34,124 nucleotides of DNA from Clostridium fallax (GTDB lineage Bacteria > Bacillota > Clostridia > Clostridiales > Clostridiaceae): positions 1 through 34,124 of the forward strand of contig NZ_FQVM01000026.1 in NCBI RefSeq assembly GCF_900129365.1, read 5' to 3'. Positions 27,093 through 34,124 of this stretch are shown piece after piece. Position 1 is the stretch's first letter. Each line of letters opens with the position of its first letter. The notes beneath the pieces were generated by a model. That model did not search any database, had not been told where the DNA came from, and was given only the letters and a program-made list of their open reading frames with translations. Made by a program: the position numbers and the translations under genes.

Positions 27093-27382
27093 AAAAACAA
27101 ATTCTAATTAAATTCTATGAAGAGAAAAAGTAAATTATATTTTTGTTCTAAAGAGAGTTGGTATTTTGCTGAAAGCCAATGTTCAATATATATTTGAAAA
27201 TCATCTCTGAGAAGTAAAGCTGAAATATAGTAAGCTTTATCGGAGTTTCACCGTTAAAAGAAAAGCGTATTATTAGTACGTATTAGAGAGCTATAAAATA
27301 TTTATATATTTTTTTATTTTATAGAATTAGGGTGGTAACGCGATTAAACCTCGTCCCTTTTATTAGGGATAAGGTTTTTTTT
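27093..27382 (+). ncRNA. T-box riboswitch, isoleucine type
   Basis: A tRNA-sensing leader upstream of brnQ. Stem I elements are visible ('AAGAGAG' near 27150, the 'GCTGAAAG' loop near 27170). A specifier region reads GAAAATCATCTCTGAG, in which ATC (27200-27202, or the repeated ATC at 27203-27205) is an isoleucine codon. The conserved T-box AGGGTGGTAACGCG lies at 27329-27342. A terminator stem AACCT.CGTCCCT / AGGGA..AAGGTT with a T run follows at about 27347-27382. Uncharged tRNA-Ile would favour the antiterminator and allow transporter expression. Confidence 0.9.
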
Positions 27383-27505
27383 ATATATTTTTTTAAAATA
27401 AAACTAATATTTTTAAATATCTAAGGGGGATTTTTTATAGACATAAAAAGAGATATTATTATGAAATACTAAATGATTTAAATTGTACATATAGGGGGAA
27501 GTTAA

Positions 27506-28852
27506 ATGAATAAATTATCAAGAAAAAATTTATTACTTATAAGCTTAATGCTTTTTTCACTATTTTTTGGAGCAGGAAATTTAATTTTTCCACCATTTTT
27601 AGGACAACAAGCAGGTAGTCATACCTTTGTAGCGATGTTAGGGTTTTTTATTACTGCAGTTGGATTTCCTATTTTAGGGGTTATTGCAGTAGCAAAATCA
27701 GGAGGACTTCATGGACTATCTAAAAAGGTGAATTCTAATTTTGCAATGGTATTTACAGTTTTAATATATTTATCAATAGGACCTTGTTTAGGAATTCCAA
27801 GGGCAGGAAGCTTACCTTTTGAAATGGCAGTAGCACCATTTTTACCAGAAGGATTAGTTTCTAAATCACTAGCATTATTTATATATACTTTTATCTTTTT
27901 TTCAGTGGCTTACTGGTTATGTTTAACACCATCTAAACTAGTAAATCGTATGGGAAAGGTTTTAACACCTACATTATTAATTTTAATATCAGGAATATTT
28001 ATAGCTAGTTTATTTAAACCATTAGGGGGATATGGAAGAGCAACAGGAGAGTATATAAATTCACCTTTTGTAAAAGGATTTTTAGATGGATACTTAACAA
28101 TGGATACTATAGCAGCATTAAATTTTGGGATAGTAATATCTTTAGTAATAAAAGAGAAGGGGATTAAAGATGAAAAATCTATGATATCAAATTCCATAAA
28201 GGCAGGAATAATAGCAGGAAGCTTATTAATAATTATATATTTTATGCTTTCACATTTAGGAGCTACTAGTGGAGGAAGATTTGGAGAAACTAGTAATGGA
28301 GCACAAACTTTAGCTAATATAATGCTATATATTTTTGGAAAACCAGGGGTTGTATTACTTGCATTAATTTTTACTCTTGCATGTTTAACAAATTCTGTTG
28401 GACTTATAATTTCTTGTAGTCAATATTTTGTAACTATAGTTCCAAGAGTGAAATATATAACTTTTGTAAGAATACTTACAGTTTCAAGTATGGTTCTTGC
28501 TAATATGGGACTTACAAAAATTTTATCAGTATCAGTTCCAGTATTAAATGCAATTTATCCAGTAGCAATAGTACTTATTTTATTATCTATTATAGATAAG
28601 TTTTTTAAGGAAAGCTCAATAGTGTATGGATTTACAATTTTATTTACTGCTATAGTAAGTATATTATATGCATTAAGTGGAGCTGGAGTCAAAGTACAAT
28701 TTTTGAATAATTTATGTATGAAATTACCACTTTATTCACAAGGACTTGGTTGGATTTTACCTTCAGTAATAGGATTAATTTTAGGGATTTGTATAAATTT
28801 ATTTAAAGATATTCGTAAAGATAGATCTTCACAAACTGATAGAGCAGCATAA
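27506..28852 (+). CDS. brnQ: Branched-chain amino acid transporter BrnQ
   Basis: This 448-residue secondary transporter of the LIVCS family imports leucine, isoleucine and valine with sodium or protons. It has twelve predicted spans. The N-terminus shows the family signature 'LFFGAGNLIFPPFLGQQAG', followed by 'LSIGPCLGIPRAGSLPFEM'. The length is standard. A GGGGGAAG site precedes the ATG, about 125 bases after the T-box terminator. It is a single-gene unit controlled by the T-box and ended by a palindromic terminator. The isoleucine specifier agrees with the transporter's substrates. Confidence 0.96.
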   Translation: MNKLSRKNLLLISLMLFSLFFGAGNLIFPPFLGQQAGSHTFVAMLGFFITAVGFPILGVIAVAKSGGLHGLSKKVNSNFAMVFTVLIYLSIGPCLGIPRAGSLPFEMAVAPFLPEGLVSKSLALFIYTFIFFSVAYWLCLTPSKLVNRMGKVLTPTLLILISGIFIASLFKPLGGYGRATGEYINSPFVKGFLDGYLTMDTIAALNFGIVISLVIKEKGIKDEKSMISNSIKAGIIAGSLLIIIYFMLSHLGATSGGRFGETSNGAQTLANIMLYIFGKPGVVLLALIFTLACLTNSVGLIISCSQYFVTIVPRVKYITFVRILTVSSMVLANMGLTKILSVSVPVLNAIYPVAIVLILLSIIDKFFKESSIVYGFTILFTAIVSILYALSGAGVKVQFLNNLCMKLPLYSQGLGWILPSVIGLILGICINLFKDIRKDRSSQTDRAA

Positions 28853-28867
28853 ATTTATAATATTTTA

Positions 28868-28919
28868 ATACTCTTTAAATTATTTTTAATTAAAAATAAT
28901 TTAAAGAGTATATTTTTTA
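28868..28919. terminator. Palindromic terminator after brnQ
   Basis: A perfect 21-bp stem (ATACTCTTTAAATTATTTTT.. and its complement) is followed by a T run. It may act in both directions. Confidence 0.85.
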
Positions 28920-29571
28920 TAAAAAATTATAATAAAAATATATTAAATATAATAATTAAGTTCATTCTAATTTTTTATAACTAATAGAATTAAACAAGAG
29001 TTTTTATAAAAACTTAAAAATAAATTTAATAATTATTTAAACAATATTTTTATTAAGATAAGATTTATAAGTTATGATGAACTTATAATTTAGAATATAA
29101 AAAACAAAGTTTAAAAGGCATTTAAAAAAATTTTCTGTGTAAATGCTTTATTTTGTATTAATATTATCATTTTTTTAATTCATATTATATATTTGACAGT
29201 ATAAATACATAAAAAATGATATGACTTATGACATTTATTTCCTAGTATAGATTTTTATAAAGAAAACAGAGGATAGTCTTAACATATATGAAGATGGATC
29301 TAGTAAAAGAAATTATTTAGACTTAATAAGTATAATGTCATAAGATTAATGAAAAAGTTATAACATGTAGAATTTCTTTGCTTTAATATAAAGATTATAA
29401 GTAAAGTTTTAGAGGTTACTTTAAATTAAAAGTATATTAAATAATAAAAACAGTTTAATCATATAAATTAACATAACACCTTTAATATTAGTTAGTTAGA
29501 GTAATATAAATATTTAACAGGATAAAATATGAAATTTTTATAATTAATTATAAAAACTATAAATAATTTAT
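28920..29571. other. Gene-poor stretch upstream of the HSDH gene
   Basis: About 650 bases without a credible gene. It contains a 9-bp dyad TTATAAGTT-N6-AACTTATAA (29065-29088) and a terminator-like hairpin around AAAGGCATTTA / TAAATGCTTTATTTT (about 29113-29153). It also has a short stop-bounded reading stretch near 29265-29343 ('KKTEDSLNIYEDGSSKRNY...') that has no RBS and may be residue of a lost gene. A consensus TTGACA lies near 29193 without a good -10. No known RNA family was recognised. Confidence 0.4.
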
Positions 29572-29583
29572 GAGGTGATTATT

Positions 29584-30369
29584 ATGAAATTAAAAAATAA
29601 GGTAGCGCTTATAACAGCGTCCACAAAAGGAATAGGTTTAGCCTGTGCAAATATTCTTGCTGAAAATGGAGCATTAGTTTATATAGGTGCAAGATCAGAA
29701 GAATTAGCTAAAGAAGTTATAAATAATATTGAAGAAAAAGGCGGAAAAGCAAAGTTTGTTTATTTTAATGGAAAAGAAAAAGAGACATATACAAGTATGG
29801 TAAATCAAGTAATTGAAAATGAAGGTAAATTAGATATTCTTGTTAATAATTATGGAGTTACAGATGTTAGATTTGATAGAGATGTTGTTAAGGGAGATTC
29901 AGATAAGTTTTTTGAAATAGTTGAAGGAAACCTACAAAGTGTATACTTACCATGTAAAGCTGCCATTCCTACTATGATTAAAAATGGAGGAGGAAGTATA
30001 GTAAATATCTCTTCTATAGGATCTGTAATACCTGATTTATCTAGAGTAGCATATTGTGTATCCAAGGCAGCAATAAATTCTTTAACTCAAAATATTGCAG
30101 CACAGTATGCAAGATATAATGTAAGATGCAATGCTGTATTGCCAGGATTAATAGGAACTAAAGCAGCATTAGATAATATGAGTGATGAATTTATAGAAGG
30201 ATTTTTAAAACATATTCCGTTAAATAGAATAGGAGACCCTTGTGATATAGCAAAAGTTGTATTATTTTATGCTTCTGATGATTCATCTTATATAACAGGA
30301 GATATAGAGGAAGTTGCAGGTGGTTTTGGAAAGGTTACACCACAATATAGTGACTCAGTTCATGAATAA
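29584..30369 (+). CDS. hdhA: SDR oxidoreductase, probable 7-alpha-hydroxysteroid dehydrogenase
   Basis: This is a 261-residue classical short-chain dehydrogenase. The nucleotide-binding loop is 'TASTKGIG' (TGxxxGxG type with Ala in place of the first Gly), and Arg37 after the second strand points to NADP(H). The catalytic set is Ser144 ('NISSIGS'), Tyr157 and Lys161 ('AYCVSK'). The unusual 'NNYG' in place of NNAG, and 'LPCKAA..MIKNGGGSI', are shared with clostridial 7-alpha-hydroxysteroid dehydrogenases such as that of C. absonum, as I recall them; the length also agrees. That enzyme oxidises the 7-alpha-hydroxyl of bile acids. The ATG at 29584 is chosen because GAGGTG overlaps the alternative GTG nine bases upstream. 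Other hydroxysteroid positions remain possible. Confidence 0.85.
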   Translation: MKLKNKVALITASTKGIGLACANILAENGALVYIGARSEELAKEVINNIEEKGGKAKFVYFNGKEKETYTSMVNQVIENEGKLDILVNNYGVTDVRFDRDVVKGDSDKFFEIVEGNLQSVYLPCKAAIPTMIKNGGGSIVNISSIGSVIPDLSRVAYCVSKAAINSLTQNIAAQYARYNVRCNAVLPGLIGTKAALDNMSDEFIEGFLKHIPLNRIGDPCDIAKVVLFYASDDSSYITGDIEEVAGGFGKVTPQYSDSVHE

Positions 30370-30479
30370 TTATATTAAATAATTTTAGTATGGGTTATTT
30401 TATAAGACTCTAATTATAGAAATATTTCTAGTTATTATATAATTAACTTTAGAGTGCAATTTTATAATAATTAGGAAAG

Positions 30480-30542
30480 ACCTTCTTTTGTTAAAAGAAA
30501 ATTAGTTTTTAGCTAAATTTAAAAATAAAAGAAGGTTTTTAT
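30480..30542 (+). terminator. Terminator downstream of the HSDH gene
   Basis: ACCTTCTTTTGTT (30480-30492) pairs with AATAAAAGAAGGT (30523-30535), with a T run after the second arm and a rather long loop. It lies about 110 bases beyond the gene's stop. Confidence 0.7.
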
Positions 30543-30597
30543 TTTCATAAGATTTTAATAGTTATTATAAAGTCTATAAATATAATATAACTTTTTA

Positions 30598-30629
30598 ATT
30601 TCAATATGAATTTAAATTCATATTGAAAT
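30598..30629. promoter_or_regulatory. 32-bp perfect dyad (putative operator)
   Basis: TTTCAATATGAATTT followed immediately by its exact complement AAATTCATATTGAAA, with one more matching pair outside. There is no loop and no T run, so it is not a terminator. It overlaps the -35 box of the next promoter and is probably the site of a dimeric repressor. Confidence 0.65.
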
Positions 30630-30651
30630 GTAAATATACTTGTGGTAGTAT
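30623..30651 (+). promoter_or_regulatory. Sigma-A promoter of the FUSC-family gene
   Basis: -35 TTGAAA (30623-30628) and -10 TAGTAT (30646-30651) are separated by 17 bases, 35 bases before the start codon. The -35 lies inside the 32-bp dyad. Confidence 0.6.
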
Positions 30652-30685
30652 TGTTTCTTGCATACTTTAATTGGGGGAAGGAAAT

Positions 30686-32542
30686 ATGGATAAGAAAAAA
30701 ATATTATCTAATACAGTTATGTTCATTCTAATTGTAGGATTTATTAGTCTATTTCAAATGATTTTCGGAAAAGATAATACTTTAATAGGAGTTACTATTA
30801 TAACTTTAGCTTTAGTATTATTAGAAAGAAATTTAACTATAAATCCTATAAAAAATTTATTTAAATTATTAACAATAAACCTTGGCACTTTAGTATTTGC
30901 AATGGCAGCTAATTATAATGTTTGGTTAGGGTTATTTATAAATTTTTTATCTTTATTTATAATAGGATATTTATTTAGCTATAATTTAAGAAAGTCTATA
31001 GTAGTTCCATTTGGTCTTCAATATCTATTTATTTTATTTTCACCGGTATATGGACAATCTCTAAATAAAAGAATTATAAGCCTTATTTTTGGTAGTTTTT
31101 TTATAATGATTCTGCAATATTTATTTAATAAAGATAAGGTTTATAAAAGTGGAGTAAAAATAATAAATAAATTGGTTGAAGATATATCTTTAAAAATTAA
31201 ATGCCTAAAAGAAAATAAAGATTATACTAGTATAGATTTAGATATAAAAAATTCTATTAATGATTTAAAGAAATTAATTTATGATAAGAGGTTTAATAAT
31301 TTTCATTTAACATTAGATGGAAAATTATTAACAGACATATTATTCTCATTAGAAAGAATTAGTATACTGTTAACTAATTTATCAAAAGAATGTAAGGAAG
31401 AAAATTATTATACATACTTAAATAAAATAAATAGTTTATTAGTAGAATCTACAGATGAAAGTTTTAAAAATATTATTCAAGAAGAAACAGAATTTAATAA
31501 CAATTTTAATCTCTATATCTATGAAATAGTTGAATCTATAAATTACTTTAAGAAAGATATGAAAAAATTATTAGATTTAGATAAAAAAAATCGAAATTAT
31601 ATAGAAAAAGAGAAAATAGTACCACAAAAGTTTAAAAAGATATTTATACATAAAAAAAATTTAAATATAGATTCTATAAAGTTATCTTATGCTATAAGAT
31701 TAGGTATTGCTGGAGCTATTACATCTTTTATAGTTTGCTATTTTAAACTTTCTGAAGGAAGATGGTTAGTTTATACAATTTTTTCATTGATACAGCCATA
31801 TTCAGAAATGTCTAAGAGAAGATCAAAAGAAAGAGTAGAAGGTACTTTAATAGGAATTTTAATAGTATTTATTTCTTTTGCTTTAATAAAAAATACTAAC
31901 TTAAGATTTTTAATTGTATTATTAGCAGGTTACTTAAATCCATTTGCAGTAGGATATAAAAATTTAATTATATGTGTTACTGTATCAGCAGTAGCATCTG
32001 TATCTATTTCTGGTAATACTACAAAGTTTGCTTTAAGCAGAATTATTTTTGTAATTTTAGGAGCTATTATATCTTTATTAATAAATAAGTATGTATTTCC
32101 TTATGAAATTAAAGATGGAAATAAGTATTTAGTAAAAACTTATAATGATATTATAAAAGAATTATTTTATGATGTTCATAGTAATATGTGCGAAAATAGT
32201 ATAAAAAGTTTATTTTTAATTCCTGCATTTATAGAGGAAAGAATGGAATTAACTAATTTTGGCGCTAATTGTGATAAGGAAAGAGAATTTATATATAATC
32301 AAAGAGTTTTAATTAATAGCATATATAGATATTATTTATTAAATAAAAAATATAATTTTAATAAAGAATATGTCATATCCTTAGTAAACAAATTAAAAAG
32401 TTTGTTAGAAAATGATAGTTATAAAAATATAGAAATTAATTTAGAAAATAAATATTCAAAAGAGGAAAAGATTTTCATATTAAATATCATTGATATATTG
32501 AATAATTATGAAAATGTTAATAAATTAAGTAGTTCCTTTTAA
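30686..32542 (+). CDS. FUSC-family membrane protein
   Basis: This is a 618-residue inner-membrane protein of the fusaric acid resistance/aromatic acid exporter-like (FUSC) family. An N-terminal block of about six spans (residues 5-145) is followed by a charged, helical cytoplasmic region (about 150-320). A second membrane block (about 325-470) starts 'YAIRLGIAGAITSFIVCYF' and holds the signature 'KRRSKERVEGTLIGI'. A C-terminal cytoplasmic tail follows. The ATG at 30686 follows GGGGGAAGG directly; an upstream in-frame TTG overlaps that site and is rejected. Relatives export aromatic or hydrophobic acids, but the substrate is unknown here. The promoter carries a dyad, suggesting local repressor control. 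It is followed by a terminator. Confidence 0.85.
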   Translation: MDKKKILSNTVMFILIVGFISLFQMIFGKDNTLIGVTIITLALVLLERNLTINPIKNLFKLLTINLGTLVFAMAANYNVWLGLFINFLSLFIIGYLFSYNLRKSIVVPFGLQYLFILFSPVYGQSLNKRIISLIFGSFFIMILQYLFNKDKVYKSGVKIINKLVEDISLKIKCLKENKDYTSIDLDIKNSINDLKKLIYDKRFNNFHLTLDGKLLTDILFSLERISILLTNLSKECKEENYYTYLNKINSLLVESTDESFKNIIQEETEFNNNFNLYIYEIVESINYFKKDMKKLLDLDKKNRNYIEKEKIVPQKFKKIFIHKKNLNIDSIKLSYAIRLGIAGAITSFIVCYFKLSEGRWLVYTIFSLIQPYSEMSKRRSKERVEGTLIGILIVFISFALIKNTNLRFLIVLLAGYLNPFAVGYKNLIICVTVSAVASVSISGNTTKFALSRIIFVILGAIISLLINKYVFPYEIKDGNKYLVKTYNDIIKELFYDVHSNMCENSIKSLFLIPAFIEERMELTNFGANCDKEREFIYNQRVLINSIYRYYLLNKKYNFNKEYVISLVNKLKSLLENDSYKNIEINLENKYSKEEKIFILNIIDILNNYENVNKLSSSF

Positions 32543-32562
32543 AAATAATTATGGATTTAAAT

Positions 32563-32616
32563 AAAACTTTGGGATAAACTTTTTATAAATTAAGGTTATC
32601 TCAAAGTTTTATTTTT
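32563..32616 (+). terminator. Terminator after the FUSC-family gene
   Basis: AAAACTTTGGGATAA (32563-32577) pairs with TTATCTCAAAGTTTT (32596-32610), with one G-T pair, followed by a T-rich run. Its end touches the end of the pseudogene on the opposite strand. Confidence 0.85.
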
Positions 32617-33744
32617 AATTTTCCTTTAAATTTTTATCAAAACTAGCAGAATCTATAGTTTGTTTCCAAGAATCCCAAGGTCATATACCAAAGAACCATT
32701 TATAAGACATAAAAGGTATTATACCATCATGTTTTATAACTTCAGTAGGGTTTCTCCAATTTGTTATTAAAGTCATCATACTTTTTATTGCAACATTTTT
32801 ATATTTAATATCTACATTTTTTCTATTTCTGATAAAGTTTTATTTGTGTATTTTTTAAATAATTAGTATTTTATGTGAAATAATAATCTCCATTAGCTAA
32901 TAAGGAATTGATTTTATTATTTTCTTTATTTAAATCATCTTTTGTAAAAGTATAACTTTAAGTTAAAAAAGTTTTAAAAATCTCTTTTGGAGCTATGGGA
33001 TATTTTAAATTAGAAATATATGAATTATTATCTATAGTTGTTTCTACGTCATTACTATATTTTATATTAAATTTTGTTTCATCTGTGGAAAGAAACTACC
33101 AAGTAGATCTAATTTTTGGGAAATTAACTGTTATTTCATTTATATAAGCGTTTACTTAAATCATAGCCATCTAGTTTATTTAAAATTCTTTTATTCCAGC
33201 TTAAGTTAAGATTCAAATTTTTATTAGTATTATTTAGAATTTCTGTTTTTATTAAAGCAAGTCCTATTAGTTTGAAATATGAGATTTAATTTTAATATAA
33301 AATCATCCAAGGTATAAATTTCACAAAGTCTACCAGAATAATAATCAAAGTTTACTTTCTTACTAGTACTTAAGTCATAGATGGTATTATTATCTATATT
33401 TTTTATAGTTATTTTATTTATTGAATCTGAAAGATTAACAGGAGATATTATTCACCTATTATAAAAGGTCCTACAAAACCACCATATAGATTGGCACAAT
33501 CTCTTTTAGGAAGATAATATCCATGCCAAATACATATATAAGAAAAATTATTAAATTTATTTGTACCATAATCATCGTAAGTTTTATTTGTTGGATTTCC
33601 TTTAACATCTAAAATATTTTTAAAATCATCTATTTTACTATAATTATTATCTTTAGCTAATATATTAATATTACTTATGCTAGAAATTAATGTTGTAGTT
33701 AATAAAAAAGATAGGAAATAATTATTCTTAAATCTAAAAGTCAT
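32615..33744 (-). pseudogene. Decayed YgjK-like GH63 glucosidase, 3'-truncated
   Basis: This is the remnant of a secreted family-63 glycoside hydrolase related to E. coli YgjK. The intact start at 33744 follows AAAGGAGTAC and encodes a signal peptide and 'DDFKNILDVKGNP', then 'WHGYYLPK....GGFVGPF', matching the YgjK N-terminus. That frame stops at 33448. The similarity resumes in other frames: 'YYSGRLCEIYTL' and 'LNLNLSWNKR' in the middle, and near 32620-32780 'LITNWRNPTEVIKHDGIIPF', 'YKWFFGI', a stop codon, then 'PWDSWKQTIDSASFD', corresponding to YgjK's NWRSP / WPWDTWKQAF region. Several stops and frameshifts lie between. The last frame ends 'KNLKEN', and the remaining catalytic half is absent, replaced by the neighbouring gene's terminator. 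It is not functional. Confidence 0.82.
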
Positions 33745-34124
33745 AACTTAGTACTCCTTTACAGATATTTTTAAGTTTTATACTTTGATTAAGATATGGA
33801 AGGTTTAAGTTAAGATTTATAATATCATCTTTATAACAATTTAAAACTAAATAGTTATATGAAGTTATAATTTTTAGATTTAAATTTAAAAGAGTTTTAT
33901 TTATACATCCTATTCATGCTACTTCTCTTACCTTCATTATAGGTGTATGTAAAATATTTTCAATATAAAAATAATTATCTTATGTCATAAATTTATTTAT
34001 ATAAGATTAATAGGTTAAAGTAATTCGTTAAATTTATTTTAAAAAAAATTTAACAAATAATAGTATAGAGGGTATAAAATAAATATATATAATTAAAGTA
34101 TTTTAATAGGAATAGTGGAAATTG
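33745..34124. other. AT-rich end of the window upstream of the pseudogene
   Basis: No gene found. On the minus strand near 33920-33970 a short stretch reads 'IENILHTPIMKVREVA', followed by a stop and 'IGCINKT'. This faintly resembles the helix-turn-helix of an AraC- or LacI-type regulator and might be the remains of the pseudogene's regulator. The signal is too short to be sure. Confidence 0.3.

Noticed and set aside
33920..33970. HTH-like peptide 'IENILHTPIMKVREVA' on the minus strand
   Set aside because: Too short and interrupted by a stop to name as a regulator pseudogene; mentioned only as a possibility.

Overview
The DNA is very AT-rich, with strong GGAGG-type ribosome binding sites, intrinsic terminators after almost every transcription unit, a T-box leader, a CIRCE element, and gut or host-glycan genes. 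This fits a Clostridium of the C. perfringens group. That assignment is inferred from gene content recalled from memory (a GH16 protein like endo-beta-galactosidase C, and a 7-alpha-hydroxysteroid-dehydrogenase-like SDR); no search was run.

Left part (1-12.5 kb): a divergent AraC regulator faces a sugar operon. The operon encodes a lipoprotein binding protein, two ABC permeases, a GH36 alpha-galactosidase and a secreted multidomain GH16 enzyme. The GH16 protein would cut host glycans outside the cell, the ABC system would import the product, and GH36 would split it inside. This is best read as an alpha-Gal (Gal-alpha-1,3-Gal) scavenging system. Two tandem MFS transporters of about 90% identity follow on the other strand; one has a strong cre site just downstream of its promoter.

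Middle part (13.4-18.0 kb): a PucR-family regulator, a DMT-family transporter, a protein with all active-site residues of creatininase, and a divergently transcribed CodA-like deaminase with altered specificity residues. Together they suggest an anaerobic creatinine (or related cyclic ureide or pyrimidine) utilisation locus. This is the most interesting candidate system in the window. From 18.1 to 24.6 kb lie an ascorbate-type PTS (separate EIIA, EIIB, EIIC), a PRD regulator carrying its own EIIB and EIIA domains, and a two-subunit transketolase. No other catabolic enzyme is present, so the substrate is open.

Right part (24.8-34.1 kb): htpG behind a near-perfect CIRCE; brnQ behind an isoleucine-type T-box; an SDR closely resembling clostridial 7-alpha-hydroxysteroid dehydrogenase; and a FUSC-family membrane protein whose promoter is overlapped by a 32-bp perfect dyad. 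A heavily decayed, 3'-truncated YgjK-like GH63 glucosidase pseudogene follows. No tRNA, rRNA, CRISPR array or intact insertion sequence was seen.
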